Assembly: GCF_000381005.1 (NCBI RefSeq)
Contig: NZ_KB908401.1
Location: 1 to 35,141 of the forward strand
Length of the DNA: 35,141 nt
Direction of reading: 5' to 3'
Source of the DNA: Selenomonas bovis DSM 23594
GTDB taxonomy: Bacteria; Bacillota; Negativicutes; Selenomonadales; Selenomonadaceae
Made by a program: the position numbers and the translations under genes. Every line of letters starts with the position of its first letter. Positions within the stretch are counted from its first letter, which is position 1. The notes beneath the pieces are model-generated. The model worked only from the letters and a program-made list of their open reading frames with translations. It was not told the origin of the DNA and did no database searches. Of the stretch, positions 23,232 to 31,201 are shown one piece after another.

Positions 23232-25046
23232 TTATTGATCTGCTATCACATACTTGGAAAATAGATGTAAAAGATTCTGTGGAACATTGGCGGTCACGCG
23301 TATGCCGTATGCGAGGAATTCCTGCGACACGATTGCATTCTTTTCGTGGAGTAAAGCGGGCAACCGTCCTTTCTCAAATGGCAGGAGAAGCTGTAACATT
23401 TTCCTGTGCTCAGAAAAGAAAGCATCAAGACGATCGGCCAGTGTCGTTAGATTCTCCCCTGTCCACGCAGAAAGCAAAATACCATCACGATCACGCAAAA
23501 GCACCTGCTCCCGCAGATGATCCTCACAAAGATCCACTTTATTGAAAACATAGAGCGTGGGCTTTCTTTCCACCTGGATTTCACGCAGGACTCGCACAAC
23601 CGCCTCGATCTGTTCCTCATACTGCTGACTGCTTGCGTCGACTACATGGAGCAGGAGATCTGCTTCTCTGACCTCCTCTAACGTTGCTTGAAAGGCGGGC
23701 ACCAAAGTATGTGGCAGTTTCTGGATAAAGCCAACTGTATCTGTCAACAGGATATCCTGTCCGCTCTTTAACGTGATGCGACGTGTCAAAGGATCAAGCG
23801 TCGCAAATAGCTTGTCTTCCGCAAAGGCGCCTGCGCCAGTGAATGCATTGAGCAATGACGTTTTTCCAGCATTCGTATACCCCACCATGGCTACGAGGGG
23901 AACGGCTGCTGCTTTCCTTTGCTCACGATGCAAACGCCTATGCTTGCTGATGGCCTGAAGTTGTGTTTCGAGGACATGGATGCGTTTACGGATACGGCGA
24001 CGGTCAAGCTCTAGTTTCGACTCTCCTGGCCCCCTCGCACCGATACCGCCACCAAGGCGTGACATGAAGAGTCCCTGACCGCCGAGACGCGGCAAATGAT
24101 AACGCAACTGTGCCAGCTCAACCTGCAGCTTTCCCGCTTTCGTACGTGCCCGTTGTGCAAAGATATCGAGGATCAGTGCTGTGCGGTCAATGACCTTGCT
24201 GCCCAAAGCCAGTGTGAGGTTCCTCTGCTGGGACGGCGTAAGTTCATCATCAAAAATGACCATAGTCGCACCAGTCTGTTGTATTGCTAGGGAAAGTTCC
24301 TCTACCTTGCCACGTCCGAGGAAAAAAGCTGCGTCTGGCTTCCCTCTGCGCTGGATGCACGTCCCGATGACAGCGGCACCAGCTGTGTCTGCAAGGCGCT
24401 GTAGCTCCGCCATGCTGTCTTCGATGGAAAGCACAGCAGCATGGCTCTCAATCTCCACCCCCGCCAAAAGAGCGGTTTCTTTTTTCTTGCCGGTTGTCCG
24501 TTCTATATGCTTCAACAGCTTTTTTTGAATCGATGCCAAAAGCCGATTCACATCGATCCGCAGGAGATCCCTCTCTCGACAAGGACCTACAACCGTAACG
24601 TCCGGCGTTCCATCTTCCTGGAAATCCCCTGTCAAGAATCCCACGGTGCCGAAAATCTCTCCCTTGTCTGTTTTGCTGATGGCCCCCATAAAATCAAAAG
24701 ATATGCGGCGCAAGGATGAGATATCTGGCTCACTAAGGGTAGAATCACCGCCGGGATGTGTATGCAAGCAACGGATGCCAGAAAGGCCCTGCAAGCGCCT
24801 TGTACCTACCTCTGGCAGATCCACAGTTGCATGGTCGCCGATAGAGACAGCCATCACGCGTCCGTTGCCATTTAGGTAAACAGCAATCTCTCTGCCCATT
24901 TGCTGCGTAAGATCAAGTAACTCTTCATCAAGCTCCGGTGTCGAAAATTGCTCTCGCGGTACCAAATATGTATAAATCTGCTCGAGACGTTGAACAAGCG
25001 ATGTCTTGAGATTCGTCGAATCTCCATAAAGAATTGATTTCTTCAC
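23232..25046 (-). CDS. hflX: GTPase HflX with N-terminal JAMM-motif extension
   Basis: HflX binds the 50S subunit and splits stalled or stressed ribosomes. The 604-residue protein is about 180 residues longer than E. coli HflX. The HflX part runs from about residue 195: [40 protein letters not shown], then the G domain with P-loop GYTNAGKTS (389-397), G3 DTVGF (436-440) and G4 NKVD. The N-terminal 170 residues carry E53, then HTH (95-97), seven residues, S105, two residues and D108. This fits the JAMM/MPN+ signature E...HxHx7SxxD of zinc isopeptidases and RadC-like proteins. The start is GTG 25046 behind GAGAGG. It lies between a NdpA-like gene and the ynbB-like gene. Confidence 0.93.
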   Translation of the reverse strand: MKKSILYGDSTNLKTSLVQRLEQIYTYLVPREQFSTPELDEELLDLTQQMGREIAVYLNGNGRVMAVSIGDHATVDLPEVGTRRLQGLSGIRCLHTHPGGDSTLSEPDISSLRRISFDFMGAISKTDKGEIFGTVGFLTGDFQEDGTPDVTVVGPCRERDLLRIDVNRLLASIQKKLLKHIERTTGKKKETALLAGVEIESHAAVLSIEDSMAELQRLADTAGAAVIGTCIQRRGKPDAAFFLGRGKVEELSLAIQQTGATMVIFDDELTPSQQRNLTLALGSKVIDRTALILDIFAQRARTKAGKLQVELAQLRYHLPRLGGQGLFMSRLGGGIGARGPGESKLELDRRRIRKRIHVLETQLQAISKHRRLHREQRKAAAVPLVAMVGYTNAGKTSLLNAFTGAGAFAEDKLFATLDPLTRRITLKSGQDILLTDTVGFIQKLPHTLVPAFQATLEEVREADLLLHVVDASSQQYEEQIEAVVRVLREIQVERKPTLYVFNKVDLCEDHLREQVLLRDRDGILLSAWTGENLTTLADRLDAFFSEHRKMLQLLLPFEKGRLPALLHEKNAIVSQEFLAYGIRVTANVPQNLLHLFSKYVIADQ

Positions 25047-25076
25047 TACTGACCTCTCATAAGGGATTATACTTCC

Positions 25077-26078
25077 TCATCCCCTGTTGATGATGCTGGC
25101 AATATGCTTCAGCGTAATAGAAAGCGTACCATCCGCTTCATTGTGAAATTCAACAAACTGAGTATTATCAAAATAATCGGTCGGGATGGCCAATTCTATG
25201 CCGGTATCCGTCTTGAGTTTATGTTTGGCCACTTTTTTCAGCGTCGCTTCCTGATCCATTTGCACCGGTTTATCAAATCCCTGTTCCTCAAGCCGCCTGT
25301 TATAATCGGCTTGCATGGCCGGCTGTTCCTTGAATACTTCCTCCCCTGCGCGTTTCAAATCCAGCTCATTGGAAATCTCCATGTGTTCTGCCACATAATT
25401 TTTTGCAGCAGCCGCCGCAGCAACAGCATCCTGGCCAAACGATTCCGCCACTGCAGCTGTCGTTTTTTCCAAGCTTTTCAAAGCATCCTTCTGCGATGGC
25501 TCCATACTGCACTCTAGGACAACTTCCGGCAGCAGATATACCGACTCCCCCTCCATCGTATACTTCTTGGCTACAAGTGACAGTTGCAAAGATGCAGCAT
25601 CGATGATGACGAACTCATCCATACGCTGAGAAAGATTCGGCATAATGGCATAATGATTAATGATTTCATTCTGCACACCATGTTCCGTCTGACACACCTG
25701 ATGGACGTATCCTACATGGTTGTTGCACTTGAATAAAATGAGCTTTCTCTGTTCATCCACATGAACATCAAGAAGAATGATATCTGCTGATGCAACCTCC
25801 TCTGTATGAAGTAAAGAATTTTCCAAATGCTTCGCAAGTTCCTGGGAAAACGCGACGAAGGTGGATTCCCCATTCAAATACGCTGAAATTTTCGCTTTGC
25901 AGGCACTATCCTCATAGAAGTCGCCACTCTTCGCATCTTGGCGGGCGAGTGATTTTTCAATATGCTTCTGCAGGAACATCTGAATATTCTCCTGCAGATC
26001 CATTTCCTGCTCCGAATATACCGTAACACCGGAATTAAAATCCAATACATGCAGGATTGCTTTATCGATCGTAATCAA
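25077..26078 (-). CDS. NdpA/YejK-type 37-kDa nucleoid-associated protein
   Basis: The 333-residue protein resembles the nucleoid-associated NdpA family: an N-terminal MITIDKAILHVLDFNSG, the central segment with ADIILLDVHVDEQRKLILFKCN and later QNEIINHYAIMPNLSQRMDEFVIID. A C-terminal part (LKTDTGIELAIPTDYFDN, VEFHNEADGTLSITLKHI) completes the family pattern. Family members co-purify with the nucleoid; the molecular role is poorly defined. The start is TTG 26078, which overlaps the stop of the upstream gene (TGATTG) and has GAGGGGGAAG upstream. Family assignment is by overall pattern, so moderate certainty. Confidence 0.75.
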   Translation of the reverse strand: MITIDKAILHVLDFNSGVTVYSEQEMDLQENIQMFLQKHIEKSLARQDAKSGDFYEDSACKAKISAYLNGESTFVAFSQELAKHLENSLLHTEEVASADIILLDVHVDEQRKLILFKCNNHVGYVHQVCQTEHGVQNEIINHYAIMPNLSQRMDEFVIIDAASLQLSLVAKKYTMEGESVYLLPEVVLECSMEPSQKDALKSLEKTTAAVAESFGQDAVAAAAAAKNYVAEHMEISNELDLKRAGEEVFKEQPAMQADYNRRLEEQGFDKPVQMDQEATLKKVAKHKLKTDTGIELAIPTDYFDNTQFVEFHNEADGTLSITLKHIASIINRG

Positions 26079-26780
26079 TCATGCTTCCCCCTCATGTGCA
26101 GCAGCATCTGCTGCCTGGCGTGCCTCTCTCATGCGTGGCACAAGATACTTTTCTAACTTCTCCTGCAACTCGACAAGCTCATTGGAATCGAAATCGTAAG
26201 TAACATCTGGAATCGAGTGAATTCGCGCTTCGCCAAAAAATTCGTCCCGATACATATTATAATATATCGTCACATCACTGGCGTGCGTAAAATCAACATA
26301 ATCGATAATGATATAGGATCCATTATTGATTTTCACTGGCTGCTGTGGGTTGATAAACAGCTGATACCCCTCAAGAGTTTCCGGCAATTCTTTAGCAAAT
26401 GCCCAATCGCAGATGCCTTTTTTTATTACAAGACTGCTGATGTTCTTCGGATTGAAGGTGACCATATCTTCAAGCAACTGCATCAATTCCTTGGAAAGCT
26501 TTTCTCCAAATATTTCCAAAGAATTCGTAATATATTCGATACGACAAAATTCTACAAAACCGACTTGCATGCGCAGCTTGTATTCATGTGTTTCCTCATG
26601 ATAATAGGCAGTGACGCTTTTATGAATAACTGCATTCTCATAACTGAAAATATCATAGCGATCATCAACCGGTACGCATAGCGCACGATAGAGAAATCCA
26701 TGACATTCTCGCGGCAAGCTGTCAAGAAGAGGCCAGCCTTCCAGCGCATGTTCTATCTTTTCCACCGTATCCTGATGCAC
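26079..26780 (-). CDS. Conserved-looking protein of unknown function upstream of NdpA-like gene
   Basis: I do not recognise this 233-residue protein. It is soluble, acidic overall and mixed alpha/beta by appearance, without signal peptide or membrane segment. A central part has the pattern NNGSYIIIDYVDFTHASDVTIYYN, and the C-terminus is a helical Glu/Arg/Ala-rich tail (LVELQEKLEKYLVPRMREAR). GTG 26780 is preferred as start because GAGGTGA lies five bases upstream; a TTG at 26804 is the alternative. The stop directly abuts the NdpA-like start, so the two are translationally coupled, and the products probably work together. No catalytic motif is visible. Confidence 0.7.
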   Translation of the reverse strand: MHQDTVEKIEHALEGWPLLDSLPRECHGFLYRALCVPVDDRYDIFSYENAVIHKSVTAYYHEETHEYKLRMQVGFVEFCRIEYITNSLEIFGEKLSKELMQLLEDMVTFNPKNISSLVIKKGICDWAFAKELPETLEGYQLFINPQQPVKINNGSYIIIDYVDFTHASDVTIYYNMYRDEFFGEARIHSIPDVTYDFDSNELVELQEKLEKYLVPRMREARQAADAAAHEGEA

Positions 26781-26973
26781 AACGTTCACCTCACAGCACA
26801 ACAAGGTTTCTTCGTCTCAAGGGAAATGAGGTGCCTCGGTCTTGCGCATCCGTACAGTCTCCACTCGCCTTGATCCATATTCCATCCCCTCAAAGCGATA
26901 TGACGCATTCATCAAGATGAATGCCCTGCACATCCACGTAAAGCCAAAGCACCTCTTACAAATCAAAACATCA
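26781..26973. other. Region between trmD and the unknown gene, with a 20-bp perfect dyad
   Basis: GCATTCATC (26905-26913) and GATGAATGC (26916-26924) form a perfect inverted repeat separated by AA. It lacks a T tract, so an operator is as likely as a terminator. A minus-strand frame of 60 codons (26817-26999, TTG start, no ribosome site) with a CKRC and further cysteines covers the region, but I cannot support it as a gene. No clear promoter for the downstream gene was found. Confidence 0.4.
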
Positions 26974-27720
26974 TCATTTTTGCAGGTGATTTCCCGCAAT
27001 GCGCAAAAATGCCTGCTCCTTTTCCGTTAAGGAAGCCTTATCCAGTAAATCAGGGCGACAACGCTGCGTCATGAGGATCGCCTGCTGACGGCGCCACATA
27101 CGAATTTTTGCGTGATCTCCAGAAAGGAGGATGTCTGGAACCTGCTTCCCTTCAAAATCTCGCGGACGGGTGTACTGCGGAAAGCCGAGCAACCCTTCAT
27201 AAAAAGAATCTGTAGGAGCGGACTCCTCATCTCCTAAAACACCAGGAATCATACGCGACACAGCATCGGTAATGACCATAGCCGGTAATTCTCCCCCCGT
27301 CAAGACATAATCACCAATGGATATTGCCTCATCCGCGAGGTCATAGATGCGCGCATCAAAACCTTCATAATGTCCGCAAAGAAAGATAAGCTGTTCATAC
27401 GAAGCAAGTTCTTTCGCTTTTTTCTGTGTAAATGTCTGACCAGATGGATCCATGATGAGAATACGGCGATTGTCTGCATACATAGCAGTCTGCGCTAAGA
27501 CAGCACGCACCGCACGATACATCGGTTCTGGTTTCAGCACCATGCCGGCACCGCCGCCAAAAGGCGAATCATCGACATGCTTATGTTTATCGAACGAGAA
27601 TTCCCGGAAATTCGTATAATGGAGTTCAAGAATCCCCTTGTCGACGGCCCGCTTTGTGATACTAGCACCAAAAGGCCCGGAAAACATCTCGGGAAAAAGC
27701 GTCACATAATCAATGCGCAT
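26974..27720 (-). CDS. trmD: tRNA (guanine-N1)-methyltransferase TrmD
   Basis: TrmD methylates G37 next to the anticodon and prevents frameshifting. The 248-residue protein has the SPOUT trefoil-knot core: LFPEMFSGPF, FGGGAGMVLKPEP, FLCGHYEGFDARI, and the SAM-binding knot ISIGDYVLTGGELPAMVITD, followed by the RMIPGVLG linker and helical C-terminus. ATG 27720 (MRIDYVTLFPEMF) is chosen over a longer frame because homologues start there. It overlaps rimM by 11 bases. In most Firmicutes rplS follows; here it is absent. Confidence 0.95.
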   Translation of the reverse strand: MRIDYVTLFPEMFSGPFGASITKRAVDKGILELHYTNFREFSFDKHKHVDDSPFGGGAGMVLKPEPMYRAVRAVLAQTAMYADNRRILIMDPSGQTFTQKKAKELASYEQLIFLCGHYEGFDARIYDLADEAISIGDYVLTGGELPAMVITDAVSRMIPGVLGDEESAPTDSFYEGLLGFPQYTRPRDFEGKQVPDILLSGDHAKIRMWRRQQAILMTQRCRPDLLDKASLTEKEQAFLRIAGNHLQK

Positions 27721-28252
27721 CGATAAGCTCCCCTGGCATATCCACAAACATGCGCCTCTGTTCGAGATTGATTTCCTTGACCACCGACTTCAACGCCGGA
27801 ATCAACAGCTCGCGTCCATCGTCTGCACGGACTTGGTACACGTCATTGGCACCTGTGCGCAAAACCTCTGTAATGGTCCCAAGGACGTTCCCTTCCATAT
27901 CGAAAACCGCGAGCCCGATGATATCAAAAGTATAGAACTCACCCGCAGCGAGGGGAGCAGCTTCCTCGCGAGTGACCGTCAGCAAGCGGCCTGTCAAAGC
28001 CATTGCCTGCTCGCGCACGGGATACTCCTGAAACTTCAAAAGAACGAACTGTTTATGGTAGCGACAGCTTTCAATATGCAAAAGCTCATCTCCCACCATG
28101 ACTTCTCGCATATCCTTGAACCGTTCGGGAAAATCCGTCAATGGAATAATGCGCATTTCGCCATGAATGCCCTGTGCAGCTCCTACACGGCCAATGGTGA
28201 TACGATTTTTGGGAGGCTGCTGCTCAGCCGCGGATGGCGACGATTTTATCAT
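27710..28252 (-). CDS. rimM: 16S rRNA processing protein RimM
   Basis: RimM binds S19 and assists maturation of the 30S head. The 180-residue protein has the N-terminal RimM barrel (ITIGRVGAAQGIHGEMRIIPLTDFPERF) and a C-terminal PRC-barrel (FYTFDIIGLAVFDMEGNVLGTI, NDVYQVRADDGRELLIPAL, VKEINLEQRRMFVDMPGEL). ATG 28252 with GGTGGAAG upstream is preferred; it overlaps the end of ylqD by 29 bases. Position between ylqD and trmD is the standard one. Confidence 0.93.
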   Translation of the reverse strand: MIKSSPSAAEQQPPKNRITIGRVGAAQGIHGEMRIIPLTDFPERFKDMREVMVGDELLHIESCRYHKQFVLLKFQEYPVREQAMALTGRLLTVTREEAAPLAAGEFYTFDIIGLAVFDMEGNVLGTITEVLRTGANDVYQVRADDGRELLIPALKSVVKEINLEQRRMFVDMPGELIDAH

Positions 28253-28646
28253 CTTCCACCAACACTTCCACATTCATGAGTTCACGCATGTCGTCGCCAA
28301 TATGGACGTCTACCTGACGTTCAAGCGTTCCCTGGACAATTTCCGCGCCAATGGCGAGCTTTTCCATATCTTCCTTGCGCTTCTGCGTCTCAGCACGGAA
28401 AGCAAGACGTTTCTGACGTTCCTCACCGAATTGTGCCTCGATGGCTTGCGCACGGTGCATGCTTTCTGGCGTAGGCTCTGCCGGCGTATTCTCCTGCAAC
28501 ACACGCTTCTCCTGAATGCTGAGCTGCTGCAGCTCGAGATCGACGTGAGCGAGGTTATCTTCAAGTTCCTTGAGGATTTTCTCTTTGAGCTTTTCTGTTA
28601 ATTTAGCCTTAACCGTGACCGGCATCTTAAGCGAAATGCTGTCCAT
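28224..28646 (-). CDS. ylqD: YlqD-family protein
   Basis: The 140-residue protein matches the small YlqD family found between khpA and rimM in Firmicutes. It starts with ISLKMPVTVKAKLTEKLKEKI and is mostly a charged coiled coil (ELEDNLAHVDLELQQLSIQEKRVL; QRKRLAFRAETQKRKEDMEKL-like), ending in a small beta-rich part (LERQVDVHIGDDM, VLVEDDKIVAIRG). ATG 28646 has a perfect TAGGAGG upstream. Function unknown; the context suggests ribosome or RNA biology. Assignment rests on context and pattern. Confidence 0.8.
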   Translation of the reverse strand: MDSISLKMPVTVKAKLTEKLKEKILKELEDNLAHVDLELQQLSIQEKRVLQENTPAEPTPESMHRAQAIEAQFGEERQKRLAFRAETQKRKEDMEKLAIGAEIVQGTLERQVDVHIGDDMRELMNVEVLVEDDKIVAIRG

Positions 28647-28712
28647 TATTTTCCTCCTAAAATAAATCAAAGGGCCGAATGATTCATTCATCGACACTTC
28701 ATCATCGGTTCC

Positions 28713-28758
28713 AAAAGAAAACGCGGCAAAGACTCTCTAATCGAAGGATCTCTGCCGC
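28713..28758 (-). terminator. Terminator-like hairpin between khpA and ylqD
   Basis: On the minus strand GCGGCA...TGCCGC (arms 28753-28758 and 28723-28728), extended by AGA/TCT pairs, is followed by GTTTTCTTTT (28722-28713). It would reduce read-through from khpA into ylqD-rimM-trmD, giving graded expression within the cluster. Confidence 0.6.
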
Positions 28759-28795
28759 ATCTCTCAAGAAACTGCTGTATTCACAAACAGTTCCC

Positions 28796-29023
28796 CTAAA
28801 CAATCTCAACCGTGACCTTTTTTTCTTCGCGAGTGGCAGCGGCTTTGACAACAGTACGCATCGCTTTGGCGATACGTCCCTGCTTGCCGATAACCTTACC
28901 CATATCATCCTCGGCCACATGAAGCCGGAGCATCGTCTGACAATCCTCCTCTTTTTCCTCCACATTGACCTTTTCCGGATGATCCACTAAAGCTTTGGCG
29001 ATAACTTCAACAATTTCTTTCAT
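28796..29023 (-). CDS. khpA: KH-domain RNA-binding protein KhpA
   Basis: KhpA (YlqC) is a single-KH RNA-binding protein that works with KhpB/Jag in Firmicutes. The 75-residue product has the KH core with the GxxG loop in GKVIGKQGRIAKAMRTVV and the N-terminal IVEVIAKALVDHPEKVNV. ATG 29023 follows AAAGAGG. It sits 27 bases behind rpsP, its usual place. Confidence 0.93.
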   Translation of the reverse strand: MKEIVEVIAKALVDHPEKVNVEEKEEDCQTMLRLHVAEDDMGKVIGKQGRIAKAMRTVVKAAATREEKKVTVEIV

Positions 29024-29050
29024 GCTGATGCCTCTTTCTCTCCCGAAAGC

Positions 29051-29320
29051 TTAGTGTTTTTTGCTCTCTGCGAATTTCGTCATGATACCCTGCTTGCTCA
29101 GAAGAGACTTCACAGTATCTGTCGGCTGAGCACCCTTGCTCATCCAATCAAGGACCTTTTCCTCGTCCACTTTGACAACAGCCGGCGTCTGAGACGGGTC
29201 ATAGTTGCCAAGAATTTCGATGAAACGGCCATCACGCGGTGCACGGGAATCCGCAACAACAATACGGTAGAAAGGATTCTTCTTCGCACCCTGGCGATTC
29301 AAACGAATCTTTACTGACAT
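29051..29320 (-). CDS. rpsP: 30S ribosomal protein S16
   Basis: The 89-residue protein is a full-length S16, a 30S assembly protein: [33 protein letters not shown], then LGNYDP and the helix around [18 protein letters not shown]-type sequence. ATG 29320 has an ideal AAAGGAGGTGAAG. It follows ffh by 28 bases, the standard Firmicutes order. Confidence 0.97.
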   Translation of the reverse strand: MSVKIRLNRQGAKKNPFYRIVVADSRAPRDGRFIEILGNYDPSQTPAVVKVDEEKVLDWMSKGAQPTDTVKSLLSKQGIMTKFAESKKH

Positions 29321-29348
29321 GAAACTTCACCTCCTTTAATGGAATATA

Positions 29349-30746
29349 TCAATGAAAGAATGGGAGCTTCCCACCGAGACCGCCAAGACCTCCGAGGTTC
29401 GGGAGTCCGCCGAAGTTCGGCAACCCCTTCTTTCCGCCCTGCATCTTTTTCATTTTCTTCATCATTTTTTTCATCTCAGCGAACTGTTTCAGAAGCTTGT
29501 TGACATCCTGCACATGCGTTCCTGAGCCCATAGCGATACGTTTGCGTCGACTGCCATTGATAATCGAGATATTCGCGCGTTCCTTTGGCGTCATCGCGCG
29601 AATAATTGCCTCGATACGACGCATCTCTTTGCCATCGAGATCGATATCCTGTCCAGCAAGCTGCTTCTTCAAGCCTCCCATTCCTGGAATCATACCAAGT
29701 ATGTTCTCTAGGGAACCCAGTTTTTTGACCTGCTGCATCTGCGCGAGGAAATCATCCAGCGTGAACTCATCCTTGCGCAGTTTCTTGGCCATCTTCTTGG
29801 CTTCTGCTTCGTCAAAGGTCTGCTGTGCCTTTTCCACAAGGCTGAGGACATCTCCCATCCCCAGGATGCGCGATGCCATACGATCCGGATGAAAAGGCTC
29901 CAGAGGGTCGAGCTTCTCCCCCATACCAACAAATTTGATAGGCACGCCTGTAACCGCTTTGATGGAGAGCGCCGCACCGCCGCGAGCGTCGCCATCGAGT
30001 TTCGTCATGACAACGCCATCTAGACCGAGCTGATTGTGAAAGCTCTGCGCAACATTTACCGCTTCCTGGCCTGTCATCGCATCGACAACCAGGAGAATCT
30101 CGTGCGGGTGGACATTCCCCTTGATGTCTTTGAGCTCATTCATGAGCTTTTCGTCCACTTGCAGGCGACCGGCTGTATCGATGATAATGACATCATTGAG
30201 GTGTGATTGTGCATAATCAACAGCGCCTCTGGCAATTGCAACCGCATCTGTCCCCGGCGCCATCTTGAACACCGGCAACCCCAGTGATGCGCCAATCACC
30301 TCCAGCTGCTTGACCGCAGCTGGACGATAAATATCGTCAGCGACGAGCAAAGGCCGCTTCCCCTGTTGTTTGAGCGAAAGCCCCAGCTTACCAGCCGATG
30401 TTGTTTTACCTGCGCCCTGCAAACCGACCATCATGATGATTGTCGGCGGCTGTGAGCTCATATGAATACGGCTCTGTGTCCCGCCCATCAACGCAGTGAG
30501 CTCTTCATCGACAATCTTGATGACAACCTGTGCCGGTGTAAGCGTTTCGAGAATATCCTGACCGATGGCACGCTCTTTTACAGTCTTGACGAAGTTCTTG
30601 ACGACTTTGAAATTCACATCCGCCTCGAGCAGTGCCATACGCACTTCTCTCATAGCCTCATTGACATCATCTTCCGTCAGCTTGCCATGACCGCGCAATT
30701 TCTTGAAGGTCTGTTGTAATCTATCGGACAAACTTTCAAAAATCAA
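29349..30746 (-). CDS. ffh: Signal recognition particle protein Ffh
   Basis: Ffh binds 4.5S RNA and signal sequences and delivers ribosomes to FtsY at the membrane. The 465-residue protein shows the N domain, the G domain with P-loop GLQGAGKTT (about 108-116), DTAGR, TKLDGDARGG and the GMGEK closing motif. The Met-rich M domain has GMIPGMGG, the RNA-binding block RRIEAI..MT and SRRKRIAMGSGTHVQDVN. It ends in a Met/Lys then Gly/Leu-rich tail. ATG 30746 overlaps the ylxM stop by four bases, as usual for this pair. Confidence 0.97.
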   Translation of the reverse strand: MIFESLSDRLQQTFKKLRGHGKLTEDDVNEAMREVRMALLEADVNFKVVKNFVKTVKERAIGQDILETLTPAQVVIKIVDEELTALMGGTQSRIHMSSQPPTIIMMVGLQGAGKTTSAGKLGLSLKQQGKRPLLVADDIYRPAAVKQLEVIGASLGLPVFKMAPGTDAVAIARGAVDYAQSHLNDVIIIDTAGRLQVDEKLMNELKDIKGNVHPHEILLVVDAMTGQEAVNVAQSFHNQLGLDGVVMTKLDGDARGGAALSIKAVTGVPIKFVGMGEKLDPLEPFHPDRMASRILGMGDVLSLVEKAQQTFDEAEAKKMAKKLRKDEFTLDDFLAQMQQVKKLGSLENILGMIPGMGGLKKQLAGQDIDLDGKEMRRIEAIIRAMTPKERANISIINGSRRKRIAMGSGTHVQDVNKLLKQFAEMKKMMKKMKKMQGGKKGLPNFGGLPNLGGLGGLGGKLPFFH

Positions 30747-31099
30747 TTCTGAACCTCCTCTCGGCCAAGGAACGGCACAAGTGCAGTAAGCATGGAAGCT
30801 ATCTGCTGGCTGTTCTCAGGTGTTTGTATCTGCTTCAATTCCTGGCAAATCCTGCCCAATATTTTTCGCTCTTCCTGGCAGCGTGCAACAAGCCGAAGCC
30901 GCTTTTCATACAACTGCATCGTACGAGCCGCACGGTGAATATTATCATAGGCTGCCTGGCGAGAAATACCAAGTTCCTCGCCAATCTCAGACAACGACAA
31001 ATCATCATATAAATGTAAGTGTAGGCACTCTTGCTGCTTTTGCGTAAGCAATGCACCATAAAAATCAAAGAGATCGGAAAGATAGAGAAATTGCTCCAC
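30743..31099 (-). CDS. ylxM: YlxM family DNA-binding helix-turn-helix protein
   Basis: YlxM is a small sigma-70-region-4-like protein encoded before ffh in Firmicutes and thought to modulate the SRP operon or SRP activity. The 118-residue product has LFDFYGALLTQKQQECLHLHLYDD followed by the helix-turn-helix LSLSEIGEELGISRQAAYDNIHR, and a helical tail. GTG 31099 is preferred because CAGGTGG precedes it and homologues begin close to this point; a GTG at 31108 is possible. It is the first gene of the cluster, behind a near-perfect promoter. Confidence 0.9.
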   Translation of the reverse strand: MEQFLYLSDLFDFYGALLTQKQQECLHLHLYDDLSLSEIGEELGISRQAAYDNIHRAARTMQLYEKRLRLVARCQEERKILGRICQELKQIQTPENSQQIASMLTALVPFLGREEVQN

Positions 31100-31127
31100 A
31101 CCAACCACCTGCTGCTCATCCCATTGC

Positions 31128-31194
31128 CAAGTAAATTTCCTTGACGATGGATATTATACGCAATCTGCCCGGTATTGTCAAGGAAAATTCCTTG
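31128..31194 (-). promoter_or_regulatory. Promoter of the ylxM-ffh cluster with paired inverted dyads
   Basis: On the minus strand, TTGACA (31176-31181) and TATAAT (31153-31158) are perfect consensus boxes with a 17-base spacer. Two 16-bp near-palindromes flank them: CAAGGAAAATTCCTTG at 31179-31194 (overlapping the -35) and CAAGTAAATTTCCTTG at 31128-31143 (just after the start point). Their centres are 51 bp apart. The pair looks like a repressor operator arrangement; no candidate regulator other than YlxM itself is adjacent. Confidence 0.8.
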
Positions 31195-31201
31195 GCAGAA
31201 T

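Noticed and set aside
26817-26999. 60-codon minus ORF with several cysteines after trmD
   Set aside because: The TTG start has no ribosome site and lies within trmD. The cysteine spacing does not form a clear zinc ribbon, so it is mentioned only within the intergenic entry.
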